Shown piece by piece: positions 8,074 through 15,490 of a stretch of DNA of 16,692 nucleotides. A program made the translations under genes and the position numbers. A model generated the notes under the pieces. That model did not search any database. It saw nothing but the letters and a program-made list of their open reading frames with translations, and was not told the DNA's origin. Source of the DNA: Sulfurovum sp. (GTDB lineage Bacteria > Campylobacterota > Campylobacteria > Campylobacterales > Sulfurovaceae). How positions within the stretch are numbered: position 1 is the stretch's first letter; each line of letters opens with the position of its first letter. The stretch spans positions 1-16,692 of the forward strand of contig QNZW01000171.1 of NCBI GenBank assembly GCA_003978375.1, written 5' to 3'.

Positions 8074-9380
8074 GAGGCAATCTCCAATAAGTATGATTTG
8101 ATAAGCGGATAGATATCTGAAAGTTCAGGTCCATGTGCCGCACCAGTAAGTAAAAGTCTAAGTGGTTTAAAGAAACTTTTTCCCTTAAGTCCACTCTCTT
8201 TCATAATGTGTGTTTTAAAGTCATCAAAATTGTCTATCATAGGTGCATTTTGAATAAGTTCTTTTATAAGCATCATCTCTTTCTCCCATTCATTTTGAAA
8301 ATCTTTTGCCTTAAAAATAGCATCTATTTTTGATTTGAGTTCTTTGGTTGTACTTGCTTCTTCAAGGTAAAGTTTGGCAAGTTTACCTATATTTTCATCT
8401 GCAAAATCAAAGAGCAAAGAGAGTGCTTTGTCATCCATTTTTTTAAGATGCTCTCTGTTGATAAAACGTAATTTATCGATATCGAATTTTGCAGCAGATT
8501 TTGAAATATTTTCAATATCAAACCATGCTATGGCTTCAGGTAATGTAAATATTTCTTTTGGGGCTTTACTGTTACCTAGCAACAAAAGATAATTTATAAT
8601 AGCATCAGGAAGAAAGCCTTCTTCTAACAACCATTTAACAGAACTTGCATCATCACGTTTGGACATCTTTTTGCCAGAGGTATTTAAGATAATAGGCAAA
8701 TGTGCATAGGTACTCTCTTGTTCGTAACCCAATTGGGTTTGGATGTGTTTTTGTTTGGGTGTGTTAGAGAGATGGTCTTCTCCACGAATAATAAAATCAA
8801 CACCACTTAGCATATCATCACAAGCACAAGCAAAATTATAAGTAGGTGTACCATCTGCACGCAAAATAACAAAAGCATCTACCTCATTGGGTGCTGTTTT
8901 AATATCGCCTTTTATCAAATCATGATTGACAATATCACTGTTTGGTTTTTTAATACGCAATACAAAAGGTTCACCAGAGGCTTTCAATGCATTGTGTTGA
9001 GATTTATCTATATGCTCACAGCGTCCTGAGTATCGGTAAGCAATTTTTTTGGCTTTAGATGCTTCTCTGTCTGCTTCTAATTGCTCAGGCGTACAAGTAC
9101 AAATAAATGCCTTATCATTTTCAAGGAGTCTTATTGCAAGGGTTTGATGTATATGCAAATGCTCACTTTGGTGAAAAACACTCTCATGAGGAAGCGAAAA
9201 TTTTTCAAGTATTTGCATAATTTCTGTATCTTTGCCTTCAATATTACGTAATTTATCTGTATCTTCAATACGAATAATAAAAGGTTCTTTACGTTGTTGT
9301 GCAACAAGATAATTGAGTATAGCAACCCGTAAGTTGCCTATGTGCATATCGCCAGTAGGCGAGGGTGCAAATCTTAACAT
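8070..9380 (-). CDS. gltX: Glutamyl-tRNA synthetase (short form, GluRS2-like)
   Basis: This class I aminoacyl-tRNA synthetase charges tRNA with glutamate. The start segment [18 protein letters not shown] carries the HIGH-type motif (H13-N16), and KKMSKR (237-242) is the KMSKS loop that helps activate ATP. A zinc-site pattern C94-x-C96-x24-C121-x-H123 matches the spacing seen in E. coli GluRS. The ATG at 9380 is preferred because GGAG stands 9 bases upstream; the open frame extends five codons further to a TTG, but that TTG overlaps the ribosome-binding site. Length is 436 residues, shorter than E. coli GluRS (471). The opening resembles H. pylori GluRS2, which glutamylates tRNA-Gln for later amidation by GatCAB. 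Whether this copy is the tRNA-Gln form is inference. It is the first gene of gltX-yggT-slt. Confidence 0.92.
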   Translation of the reverse strand: MLRFAPSPTGDMHIGNLRVAILNYLVAQQRKEPFIIRIEDTDKLRNIEGKDTEIMQILEKFSLPHESVFHQSEHLHIHQTLAIRLLENDKAFICTCTPEQLEADREASKAKKIAYRYSGRCEHIDKSQHNALKASGEPFVLRIKKPNSDIVNHDLIKGDIKTAPNEVDAFVILRADGTPTYNFACACDDMLSGVDFIIRGEDHLSNTPKQKHIQTQLGYEQESTYAHLPIILNTSGKKMSKRDDASSVKWLLEEGFLPDAIINYLLLLGNSKAPKEIFTLPEAIAWFDIENISKSAAKFDIDKLRFINREHLKKMDDKALSLLFDFADENIGKLAKLYLEEASTTKELKSKIDAIFKAKDFQNEWEKEMMLIKELIQNAPMIDNFDDFKTHIMKESGLKGKSFFKPLRLLLTGAAHGPELSDIYPLIKSYLLEIAS

Positions 9381-9422
9381 AATACAAAGCTCCAAATGGT
9401 GGATTTATTTTTGATTGAGGGT

Positions 9423-9428
9423 ATTATA
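9423..9428 (-). promoter_or_regulatory. Candidate -10 box for gltX-yggT-slt
   Basis: A perfect TATAAT on the minus strand lies 43 bases before the gltX ATG, in the short gap after the rpoD stop. No good -35 is visible. It overlaps an inverted repeat (9424-9442). This suggests gltX has its own promoter in addition to any read-through from rpoD. Confidence 0.45.
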
Positions 9429-9442
9429 CATAAAATGTATTA
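9424..9442. repeat. Inverted repeat over the gltX -10 box
   Basis: TTATACAT (9424-9431) and ATGTATTA (9435-9442) are inverted around a 3-base AAA centre, matching at 7 of 8 positions (the inner six are perfect). The repeat sits in the 67-base gap between rpoD and gltX and overlaps the candidate -10 box. It could be an operator or a small hairpin at the rpoD 3' end; there is no T-tract to make it a convincing terminator. Confidence 0.4.
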
Positions 9443-9447
9443 ACACT

Positions 9448-11298
9448 TTACTCCTCAATATAGTTTTTAAGTTTACGTCCTACTTTTGGATGTTTTAACT
9501 TTTTAATCGCTGATGATTCTATTTGTCTTACTCTCTCACGGGTAACACTTAGTTCTTTCCCTATCTCTTCAAGGGTTCTGTCACTCTCGTCGCTTAAAAG
9601 ACCAAAACGCATACGAATCACAGCCTTTTCCCTTTCGTTTAGTTGATCTAGTACTTCATCAATCTGATTATTTAAATCATCTTTAAGTACTACGTCTGTA
9701 GGACTAAGTGAGGTTTTGTCTTCGATAAAGTCACCAAATCTACCATCATCTTCATCGCCTACAGGTGTTTCTAATGAAACAGGCTCTTTGGTGATTTTGA
9801 TGACATTTTTAACCTTGTCTACAGAGAGTCCTACCTCTTTTGCAATGGTATCAAGATCTGGCTCTTTTCCTGTCTCTTGAAGGTGCTTTCTTATGATTTT
9901 ATTGATACGATTTATGGTCTCAATCATATGAATAGGGATACGAATAGTTCTGGCTTGGTCTGCAATAGCACGGGAGATAGCTTGACGTATCCACCATGTA
10001 GCATAGGTAGAAAATTTATAGCCTTTTTCATATTCAAATTTATCCACTGCTTTCATTAAACCAATATTTCCTTCTTGGATAAGATCAAGGAAAGGAAGAC
10101 CACGGTTGGTGTAGCGTTTGGCGATACTAACAACCAATCTAAGGTTTGATTTTGCCATACGTGTTTTTGCTACTTCTGATTTGGCTTTACCTTGGCGGAT
10201 TTGTCCTAAAATTTCTTGAAGTTTCTCTTCTGTTAAGTCAAAACCACCTTTACTGGCTTCTCTGGTTTCAAAAAGTTTTTTAATTTCCACGTAGGTAGAA
10301 ACCATTGTTGTCTCTGGCACAACATCAATAATATCCTCTTTATCCATATTGATAATATTATCCAATAACTTTTGGTGGTTCTCTTTTAATATATCATTAA
10401 ACAGAGGTAGTTTGTATTCTAAACGTTTTAGTTCTTTATCAAAACTATCATCAGATTTTAAAGCTGTTTCCATCGCTTTTACTAGTTCATTAATCAACTT
10501 TGAAGTGGGCCCTAAATTTAATAGTGCAAGTTTAAGTTGCTCTTTTTTGAAAGCAATTTTAAGACGTTCATGAAGTATAGCAACAGAATCTGTCTCATTT
10601 TTTAAGAATGTATCTAAATCTTCACGTGCTTTCATCCACTCTTTTTTTGTTTTTTCGAGTTGTTTAAAACTCTCTATAACCTGTTTGACACGTTTATCAT
10701 CTTTTGGGGCTTTTTCTTCTGAAGCCTCTTCTGTACTCTCTTCTGCATTGTCATCATCTGTGGAAGCTTTTTCATCTTCAAAACTTTTAAATAACTCTTT
10801 AACACGTCTTTCACGGTTAAGTAAAGGTTCTTTGTAGTTGATAATATATCCTATAAGATAAGGCACAGAACAAATCGCATCAATAATAATATCTTCACCT
10901 TCTTCAATACGCATAGAAAGATCTACTTCTTCTTCTTTGGTTAAAAGAGGTATTTTTCCCATTTCACGAAGATACATACGCACTGGTGAATCAGAACGAC
11001 TCCACTCTAATACCTCTTTTTCTTTGTTTAAATCAAATTCATCTTCACCATCTTTATTGAGCTTATTTCTTGCATCTATACGTTTTTGATTCTCTTTTTC
11101 TGTCAAAAATTTTGCATACTCTGAAGCAGAAACAATGTCAATTTTGTTGTCTGTAGAAAATTTATATATTTTTTTTGCTTGTGCTGCAGTAGGCATTTTA
11201 CTGAACTCTTTAGCAATATTTTCAAGTGTAATCACATCACTTTTCTTTTTAGATTTAAATAACGTCTCTATGTTTTTCATACTGTCTTTTGCTGCCAT
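9448..11298 (-). CDS. rpoD: RNA polymerase primary sigma factor RpoD (sigma-70)
   Basis: This is the housekeeping sigma factor that directs RNA polymerase to most promoters. The order of regions is complete: a weak region 1.1 (about 20-60); region 1.2 with [17 protein letters not shown] (104-120); a long non-conserved region; region 2 (about 375-455) including the core-binding and -10-binding segment [15 protein letters not shown] (427-441); region 3 (about 456-535); and region 4 (about 553-616) with the helix-turn-helix [20 protein letters not shown] (574-593) that reads the -35. Residues 173-202 are an acidic, low-complexity linker. At 616 residues it matches E. coli RpoD (613). The start ATG has AAGGA six bases upstream. 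The gene diverges from leuD and is followed by gltX on the same strand after a gap of 67 bases. Confidence 0.97.
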   Translation of the reverse strand: MAAKDSMKNIETLFKSKKKSDVITLENIAKEFSKMPTAAQAKKIYKFSTDNKIDIVSASEYAKFLTEKENQKRIDARNKLNKDGEDEFDLNKEKEVLEWSRSDSPVRMYLREMGKIPLLTKEEEVDLSMRIEEGEDIIIDAICSVPYLIGYIINYKEPLLNRERRVKELFKSFEDEKASTDDDNAEESTEEASEEKAPKDDKRVKQVIESFKQLEKTKKEWMKAREDLDTFLKNETDSVAILHERLKIAFKKEQLKLALLNLGPTSKLINELVKAMETALKSDDSFDKELKRLEYKLPLFNDILKENHQKLLDNIINMDKEDIIDVVPETTMVSTYVEIKKLFETREASKGGFDLTEEKLQEILGQIRQGKAKSEVAKTRMAKSNLRLVVSIAKRYTNRGLPFLDLIQEGNIGLMKAVDKFEYEKGYKFSTYATWWIRQAISRAIADQARTIRIPIHMIETINRINKIIRKHLQETGKEPDLDTIAKEVGLSVDKVKNVIKITKEPVSLETPVGDEDDGRFGDFIEDKTSLSPTDVVLKDDLNNQIDEVLDQLNEREKAVIRMRFGLLSDESDRTLEEIGKELSVTRERVRQIESSAIKKLKHPKVGRKLKNYIEE

Positions 11299-11348
11299 GT
11301 AAATCCTTAAATATGTGAGGTGAAAATCCTCAGTAATAATTAAGGTGG

Positions 11349-11354
11349 ATTATA
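11349..11354 (-). promoter_or_regulatory. Candidate -10 box for rpoD
   Basis: TATAAT on the minus strand in the context GGTATAATCC, about 51 bases before the rpoD ATG. The -35 region has no TTGACA. The same GGTATAA string occurs on the plus strand at 11375-11381, facing leuD, so the divergent region carries mirrored -10-like elements. Confidence 0.45.
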
Positions 11355-11385
11355 CCGAAAAATCATAAGAAATTGGTATAAAATT

Positions 11386-11414
11386 TTGCTAAATTATCTT
11401 TTTTTAGATATAAT
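11386..11414 (+). promoter_or_regulatory. Sigma-70 promoter for leuD-leuB
   Basis: TTGCTA (11386-11391) and TATAAT (11409-11414) are separated by exactly 17 bases, the best -35/-10 pair in the window. Expected transcription starts near 11421, leaving a leader of about 40 bases with AAGGA (11451-11455) before the TTG start codon at 11461. The element argues that the open frame upstream of 11461 is not coding. Confidence 0.6.
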
Positions 11415-11460
11415 CGCGAAAATTTTAAGAGGATTTTTTCTCTATATACTAAGGATTACT

Positions 11461-11952
11461 TTGCAAGGTAAAGTTTGGAAATTTGGTGATAACATAGATA
11501 CGGATCTTATTATTGCTGCAAGATATCTTAATACATCTGATGCGTCAGAACTAGCCAAGCACGTCATGGAAGATGCAGATCCAGCATTTGTATCTAATAT
11601 GCGTGAGGGTGACATTATTGTCTCTGGTGAAAATTTTGGATGTGGATCAAGCCGAGAACATGCCCCAATAGCATTAAAAGCAGCAGGTGTGAGTGCTATA
11701 ATAGCACCTACATTTGCACGTATATTTTATAGAAATGCATTCAATATGGGATTGCCTATTTTTGAACTAAAAGAGGCAGCTGATATTGATGAAGGAGATA
11801 CTGTGCGTATAGATATGAACACAGGCGAAGTGATCAATGTCACACAAGCCAAAACCTATAAATTTGCACCTATACCAGCATTTATGCAAGCGTTGGTAGA
11901 TGCAGGTGGATTGATAGAATTTGCAAAAAAAGAAATTAGGGAAAAGGTATAA
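11461..11952 (+). CDS. leuD: 3-isopropylmalate dehydratase small subunit
   Basis: LeuD is the swivel-domain subunit that pairs with LeuC, which holds the 4Fe-4S cluster, to isomerise 2-isopropylmalate to 3-isopropylmalate in leucine synthesis. The hallmark GENFGCGSSREHAP is at residues 56-69, preceded by DNIDTDLIIAARYL (10-23) and followed by APTFARIFYRNAFNMGLP (82-99). At 163 residues it is the short form, related to archaeal-type small subunits, so a homoaconitase-like small subunit is a less likely alternative. The start is taken as TTG 11461, giving MQGKVWKFGDN, with AAGGA five bases upstream; extending to 11386 would translate the promoter. leuB begins three bases after the stop. No leuC or leuA is nearby in the window. 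Confidence 0.9.
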   Translation: MQGKVWKFGDNIDTDLIIAARYLNTSDASELAKHVMEDADPAFVSNMREGDIIVSGENFGCGSSREHAPIALKAAGVSAIIAPTFARIFYRNAFNMGLPIFELKEAADIDEGDTVRIDMNTGEVINVTQAKTYKFAPIPAFMQALVDAGGLIEFAKKEIREKV

Positions 11953-11955
11953 AAC

Positions 11956-13026
11956 ATGAATAGAAGTTATAAAATTGGTGTGATAAAAGGTGATGGAATT
12001 GGTCCAGAAATTGTTGATGAGGCAATTAAAGTACTAGATGCTGTCTCTGTTGCCCAAGGATTTAATCTCAAATATGAAGAGCTATTACTTGGTGGTGCGG
12101 CAATAGATCAAACTGGTGTGCCACTTCCTGAAGAGACTATTCAAGGTGTGAAGCAATGTGATGCCATACTTTTTGGTGCCATAGGTGGTCCACAATGGGA
12201 CAATCTAGAAAGAACATTACGTCCAGAATCTGGACTCTTGGCTTTACGTAAAGAGATGGGAACCTTTGCAAATCTTAGACCTGCTATGGTTTATGATGAA
12301 TTGGTTAATGCTTCAAGCCTAAAACCTTCTGTGATTCAAGGGGTTGATATTATGGTGGTGCGTGAGCTTACAGGAGGACTCTATTTTGGTCAACCTCGTG
12401 CACTCGAAGATGACAAAGCTTTTAACACGATGATTTATACCCGTGAAGAGGTAAAGCGTATAGCCATTGTTGCGTTTGATATTGCTATGAAACGTAATAA
12501 ACGTTTGTGTTCTGTAGACAAATCTAATGTATTAGAAGTAAGCCAGTTTTGGAGAGAAATAGTAGAAGAAATAGCCGTGGATTATCCAGAAGTGGCACTT
12601 TCACATATGTATGTAGATAATGCAGCTATGCAACTTATCCGTGATCCAAAACAGTTTGATGTTATCCTTACAAGTAATATTTTTGGTGATATCCTCTCTG
12701 ATGCAGCAAGTATGCTCTCTGGTTCGATTGGGCTTCTTCCAAGTGCAAGTACTGGTAAAGGTGTAGGTTTATTTGAGCCCATACATGGTTCTGCACCAGA
12801 TATTGCAGGTCAGGGGATTGCAAATCCACTGGCAACTATCTCAAGTGCAAGTATGATGTTGCGTTATGCACTCAACGAAAATGAAGCAGCAGACAAAATA
12901 GATGAAGCGATTAAAAAAACTTTGGCAGAGGGATATCGTACAGGAGATATTGGTGATTATGATGCAACAGAGATTGTGACATGTTCACAAATGGGAGATA
13001 TCGTAGCAGATTATGCATCACGTTAA
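11956..13026 (+). CDS. leuB: 3-isopropylmalate dehydrogenase
   Basis: LeuB oxidises and decarboxylates 3-isopropylmalate with NAD+ and Mg2+/Mn2+, giving 2-oxoisocaproate, the direct precursor of leucine. Family motifs run in order: GDGIGPEIV (12-20), substrate arginines R98, R108 and R136, [10 protein letters not shown] (136-145) with the catalytic Tyr143, VDKSNVL (187-193) with the catalytic Lys189, metal ligands D221, D245 and D249, and the NAD-binding segment [18 protein letters not shown] (274-291), where D282 indicates NAD+ over NADP+. Length of 356 residues is normal. The ATG lies three bases after leuD, and its ribosome-binding site (GAAAAGG, 11941-11947) is inside the leuD end, so the pair is an operon. 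Confidence 0.96.
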   Translation: MNRSYKIGVIKGDGIGPEIVDEAIKVLDAVSVAQGFNLKYEELLLGGAAIDQTGVPLPEETIQGVKQCDAILFGAIGGPQWDNLERTLRPESGLLALRKEMGTFANLRPAMVYDELVNASSLKPSVIQGVDIMVVRELTGGLYFGQPRALEDDKAFNTMIYTREEVKRIAIVAFDIAMKRNKRLCSVDKSNVLEVSQFWREIVEEIAVDYPEVALSHMYVDNAAMQLIRDPKQFDVILTSNIFGDILSDAASMLSGSIGLLPSASTGKGVGLFEPIHGSAPDIAGQGIANPLATISSASMMLRYALNENEAADKIDEAIKKTLAEGYRTGDIGDYDATEIVTCSQMGDIVADYASR

Positions 13027-13030
13027 TTAA

Positions 13031-13036
13031 TATAAT
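13031..13036 (+). promoter_or_regulatory. Possible -10 box for purU-trmL
   Basis: TATAAT five bases after the leuB stop, without a clear -35. If used, transcription would begin close to 13043, placing the hairpin at 13045-13063 at the very 5' end of the mRNA. The region is AT-rich, so a chance match is possible. Confidence 0.3.
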
Positions 13037-13044
13037 ATATTTTT

Positions 13045-13063
13045 AGTGGGTTAAAAACCCACT
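13045..13063. terminator. Perfect 8-bp hairpin between leuB and purU (terminator or 5' leader hairpin)
   Basis: AGTGGGTT (13045-13052) and AACCCACT (13056-13063) pair perfectly around an AAA loop. On the plus strand only three T residues follow (TTTAC), so it is a weak intrinsic terminator for leuD-leuB. Alternatively it is a stabilising 5' hairpin of the purU transcript, given the TATAAT just before it. Confidence 0.45.
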
Positions 13064-13082
13064 TTACAAAGGTTTTTTGGGT

Positions 13083-13919
13083 ATGGAAAAAAGAGCAAGA
13101 GTGCTTATAGACTGCGAAGATGCAAAAGGGCTGGTGTATAATATCTCTAAAGTATTTTATGAAAGAGATTTAAATATAGATACCAACCGTGAATTTGTAG
13201 ACAAAGAAAAAAGTAAATTTTTTATGCGTACTGTGGTATCTGGAAATTTTGATACGCAAGAGTTACTAAAAGCACTACGTTTGGTTGCACCTAAAGAGGC
13301 ACATATACGAGTCATCGAACCAAAAGATAAAAAAATAGTGATACTCGCCACCAAAGAATCACACGCTTTGGGTGACATACTTATACGTCATGCTGCTGGA
13401 GAGTTGGGAGCTTCCATAGCATGTGTGATTGCCAATCATGACACATTACGAGCATTGGTTGAAAGATTTGATATTCCTTTCTTTTATATTCCTGCCAATG
13501 ACTTAACGCGAGAAGCACATGAAAAAAAGATAAGAGAATGTATCGATACTTACACCTTTGACTATATTGTTCTTGCAAAATATATGCGTATTTTAACCCC
13601 CACTTTTGTAAAAGCCTATACAGAAAAAATCATCAATATTCATCACTCATTTTTACCAGCATTTATTGGGGCTAACCCCTATAAACAAGCGTTCGATAGA
13701 GGAGTGAAAATTATTGGTGCAACAGCACATTATGTGACAGATGATTTGGATGAAGGTCCTATTATTGCCCAAGATGTCATTCCTGTAAATCATCGTTTTT
13801 CGTGGAAAGATATGCAACGTGCAGGTCGTGATGGCGAAAAAATCGTACTTTCTCGAGCGTTGGATCTTGTATTGCATGATAGAGTATTTATCAATGGCAA
13901 CAAAACGGTCATTTTTTAA
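13083..13919 (+). CDS. purU: Formyltetrahydrofolate deformylase
   Basis: PurU hydrolyses 10-formyltetrahydrofolate to formate and tetrahydrofolate, balancing one-carbon pools and supplying formate for purine synthesis. An N-terminal ACT-type domain (about 5-80, with LIDCEDAKGLVYNISKVF) is followed by a formyltransferase-fold domain (about 84-278). The catalytic segment INIHHSFLPAFIGANPY (184-200) supplies N185 and H187, and DLDEGPI (221-227) supplies the catalytic D223, as in glycinamide ribonucleotide formyltransferases; the ACT domain marks PurU and not PurN. The preferred start is ATG 13083, with AAGG ten bases upstream. The open frame also has a TTG at 13077 with only four bases of spacing, so the exact start is uncertain. 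trmL begins three bases after the stop. Confidence 0.92.
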   Translation: MEKRARVLIDCEDAKGLVYNISKVFYERDLNIDTNREFVDKEKSKFFMRTVVSGNFDTQELLKALRLVAPKEAHIRVIEPKDKKIVILATKESHALGDILIRHAAGELGASIACVIANHDTLRALVERFDIPFFYIPANDLTREAHEKKIRECIDTYTFDYIVLAKYMRILTPTFVKAYTEKIINIHHSFLPAFIGANPYKQAFDRGVKIIGATAHYVTDDLDEGPIIAQDVIPVNHRFSWKDMQRAGRDGEKIVLSRALDLVLHDRVFINGNKTVIF

Positions 13920-13922
13920 ATC

Positions 13923-14420
13923 ATGTTTAATATAGTCTTGGTTGAGCCTCAAATTCCGCAAAATACAGGCACTATTGGCAGACTATGTGTCAATTTAGGT
14001 GCCACATTACATCTGATTAAACCACTAGGGTTTGATATTGATGATAAAGCAGTAAAACGTGCAGGACTTGATTACTGGAAACATCTCGATTTGGTAGTAT
14101 GGGAGAGTTTTGATGCCTATTTAGCAGAACATCCTATTGTACAAAATAGCTATATGGCTACTACAAAAACTGACAATCTTTACTTTCATGTACCTTTTCA
14201 AAAAGATGATCATATTTTATTTGGCTCAGAGACTAAAGGTATTGATGAAAAAGTGCTTTTAGCACACCCAGAGCAGTGTATGACTATTCCTATGGGAAGT
14301 AAAGGACGAAGTCTTAATCTTGGTGTGAGTGTAGGTATTGTTATGTATGATGCTTTAAGACAAAACTATGAAGGTTTTGAAAAAATTACGATTGAGAATA
14401 CATTGGCAGGAGGCTACTAA
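13923..14420 (+). CDS. trmL: tRNA (cytidine/uridine-34 2'-O)-methyltransferase, SPOUT family
   Basis: TrmL methylates the 2'-OH of wobble nucleotide 34 in certain leucine tRNAs using S-adenosylmethionine. The trefoil-knot (SPOUT) motifs are visible: motif 1 EPQIPQNTGTIGR (8-20) with N14, motif 2 LFGSETKG (99-106), and motif 3 IPMGSKGRSLNLGVSVGIVMY (122-142), containing SLNL (130-133). At 165 residues it has the minimal single-domain length of TrmL. E. coli TrmL has a proline-valine-arginine stretch where GSKGRS stands here, so the substrate may differ. It follows purU after three bases, with no clear ribosome-binding site, and is therefore likely co-translated. It overlaps the next small gene by one base (TAATG). 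Confidence 0.88.
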   Translation: MFNIVLVEPQIPQNTGTIGRLCVNLGATLHLIKPLGFDIDDKAVKRAGLDYWKHLDLVVWESFDAYLAEHPIVQNSYMATTKTDNLYFHVPFQKDDHILFGSETKGIDEKVLLAHPEQCMTIPMGSKGRSLNLGVSVGIVMYDALRQNYEGFEKITIENTLAGGY

Positions 14421-14569
14421 TGTCTTTGGGTGATATACTTTATATTATTGCTATTATTTTATTTGTCTATTTAACCTTTGGTATCATCAGAAATTACTAT
14501 AAAAGTAAATTTGATCATGAAGGAAGACGCATCGATATGCAAGAAGAAGAAAAGAGTAACCAAAAATAA
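14420..14569 (+). CDS. Small single-pass membrane protein of unknown function (49 aa)
   Basis: I do not recognise a family. The frame ATG 14420 to TAA 14567-14569 encodes 49 residues: a hydrophobic helix (about residues 5-23, ILYIIAIILFVYLTFGII), then a positive juxtamembrane patch (RNYYKSK) and a charged, glutamate-rich tail ending KSNQK. The topology is probably N-out, C-in by the positive-inside rule. Support for real translation is strong: AGGAGG (14408-14413), the best ribosome-binding site in the window, lies six bases before the ATG, and the ATG overlaps the trmL stop (TAATG). A hairpin follows directly. The function is unknown; it may be a membrane adaptor. Confidence 0.75.
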   Translation: MSLGDILYIIAIILFVYLTFGIIRNYYKSKFDHEGRRIDMQEEEKSNQK

Positions 14570-14570
14570 C

Positions 14571-14591
14571 GCTTTTTTCAGGGAAAAAAGC
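14571..14591. terminator. Bidirectional hairpin terminator between convergent operons
   Basis: GCTTTTTTC (14571-14579) and GAAAAAAGC (14583-14591) pair perfectly over 9 bp around an AGG loop. The hairpin sits between the stop of the 49-aa gene (14569) and the stop of the convergent M48 gene (14596). The stem itself provides the U-run; only short T stretches follow on each strand. Position and symmetry support a shared terminator. Confidence 0.6.
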
Positions 14592-14595
14592 AAAT

Positions 14596-15363
14596 TTAAT
14601 GCTTTCTTCCTTTATATTGATTATAAATAGCCACAGCTTGAGGCATCAATCGTCTAAGATTTTCTATACGTGTTTCAGGAGCAGGGTGCGTAGAAAGATA
14701 CTCTGGTATATACTGTCCTTGTCTAGCAAATTTTTCCCAAAAACGTAAAGCTTCTCTTGGATCATATCCTGCTTTTGCCATGAGCATCAATCCTATACTG
14801 TCTGCCTCTGATTCATTTTGTCTTGAATAAGGTCTAATGTATCCTAATGTTGCACCTTGACCATAGACTTGATTGACTTGTTTTGCAAGTGCTGGATCTA
14901 CCCCAGCAACTCCCATACCTACTTGAAGTAAGACACCCACAAGTCCTGCATTTTGTTTACGCTGTGCACCTTTTACCCCGTGTGATTTAAGTGCATGTGC
15001 TACTTCATGCCCTACAACTGCTGCAAGTTGGGCTTCATTGGCTGCATATTTAAATAATCCTGTATAAACAAATATTTTACCCCCTGGCAATACAAAGGCA
15101 TTGGCTTGTTTGTCATTTTTAATGAGATGGTAGCTCCATTGGAAGTTTGGACGGTTTGCCACACGAGCAATACGTGAACCCACTCTTCTTACGGCATTAT
15201 AATAGGTACCATGCTGTATGGTTTGTACTTTACTAAGTAATGCTCTCTCTTGTTGTGCACCTAAAGCATTCTCTTGTTGTGCTGACATCTGTCCTTGATT
15301 GATACAAGAAGAGAGTAAAAACGTTGAAATAATAGTAAGTAATACTTTCTTTTGTCTATTCAT
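14596..15363 (-). CDS. M48-family zinc metalloprotease lipoprotein (LoiP/YcaL-like)
   Basis: This is a periplasm-facing zinc protease of the M48 family. The signal peptide ends in lipobox LLSSC with C20 lipidated. The active site HEVAH (119-123) gives H119 and H123 as zinc ligands and E120 as general base; NESEAD (183-188) supplies the third ligand E184 in the E-x-x-A-D pattern. NAFVLPGGKIFVYTGLF (88-104) is the typical strand before the active-site helix. At 255 residues it is about the size of E. coli LoiP (252), an outer-membrane-linked lipoprotease; it lacks the TPR domain of BepA. The role is likely envelope protein quality control (inferred). AAGGA precedes the ATG by about eight bases. 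The gene is monocistronic, divergent from glyS and convergent with the 49-aa gene. Confidence 0.88.
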   Translation of the reverse strand: MNRQKKVLLTIISTFLLSSCINQGQMSAQQENALGAQQERALLSKVQTIQHGTYYNAVRRVGSRIARVANRPNFQWSYHLIKNDKQANAFVLPGGKIFVYTGLFKYAANEAQLAAVVGHEVAHALKSHGVKGAQRKQNAGLVGVLLQVGMGVAGVDPALAKQVNQVYGQGATLGYIRPYSRQNESEADSIGLMLMAKAGYDPREALRFWEKFARQGQYIPEYLSTHPAPETRIENLRRLMPQAVAIYNQYKGRKH

Positions 15364-15396
15364 ATTTATTTCCTTATTTTTAATTAATATTAAAAA

Positions 15397-15402
15397 ATTA
15401 TA
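15397..15402 (-). promoter_or_regulatory. Candidate -10 box for the M48 protease gene
   Basis: Minus-strand TATAAT, preceded by AAGT, about 34 bases before the ATG. The -35 region is poor. Overlapping palindromes (15401-15421) cover the spacer directly upstream. Confidence 0.45.
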
Positions 15403-15421
15403 ACTTAAGTTAAATTAACTT
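15401..15421. repeat. Overlapping palindromes upstream of the M48 gene (possible operator)
   Basis: Three alternating half-sites are present. TAACTT (15401-15406) and AAGTTA (15407-15412) form a perfect 12-base palindrome. AAGTTAA (15407-15413) and TTAACTT (15415-15421) form a second, with 7-base arms around one A. The middle half-site is shared. The array lies in the spacer of the M48 candidate promoter, where a bound repressor could act. Confidence 0.45.
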
Positions 15422-15444
15422 TAGCACACCTGCTATTTACCAAC

Positions 15445-15457
15445 TTTTAGATAAAAT
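15445..15457 (+). promoter_or_regulatory. Candidate -10 region for glyS
   Basis: TTTTAGATAAAAT differs at one base of 13 from the leuD promoter segment TTTTAGATATAAT (11402-11414). It would start transcription about 25 bases before the glyS ATG. No clear -35 is present. Confidence 0.4.
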
Positions 15458-15490
15458 AATATCAATTTATATTGACTAGGAAACCCTATT

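Noticed and set aside
9381..9395. Five-codon TTG extension of GltX
   Set aside because: The TTG overlaps the GGAG ribosome-binding site, and all GluRS homologues begin near [10 protein letters not shown], encoded from ATG 9380.
13077..13082. TTG 13077 as the purU start
   Set aside because: Only four bases from AAGG and it adds just two residues; ATG 13083 is more plausible, though the evidence is not decisive.
13653..13961. 102-codon antisense open frame across purU and trmL
   Set aside because: It overlaps two well-identified genes, has no Shine-Dalgarno sequence, and its protein shows no family features.
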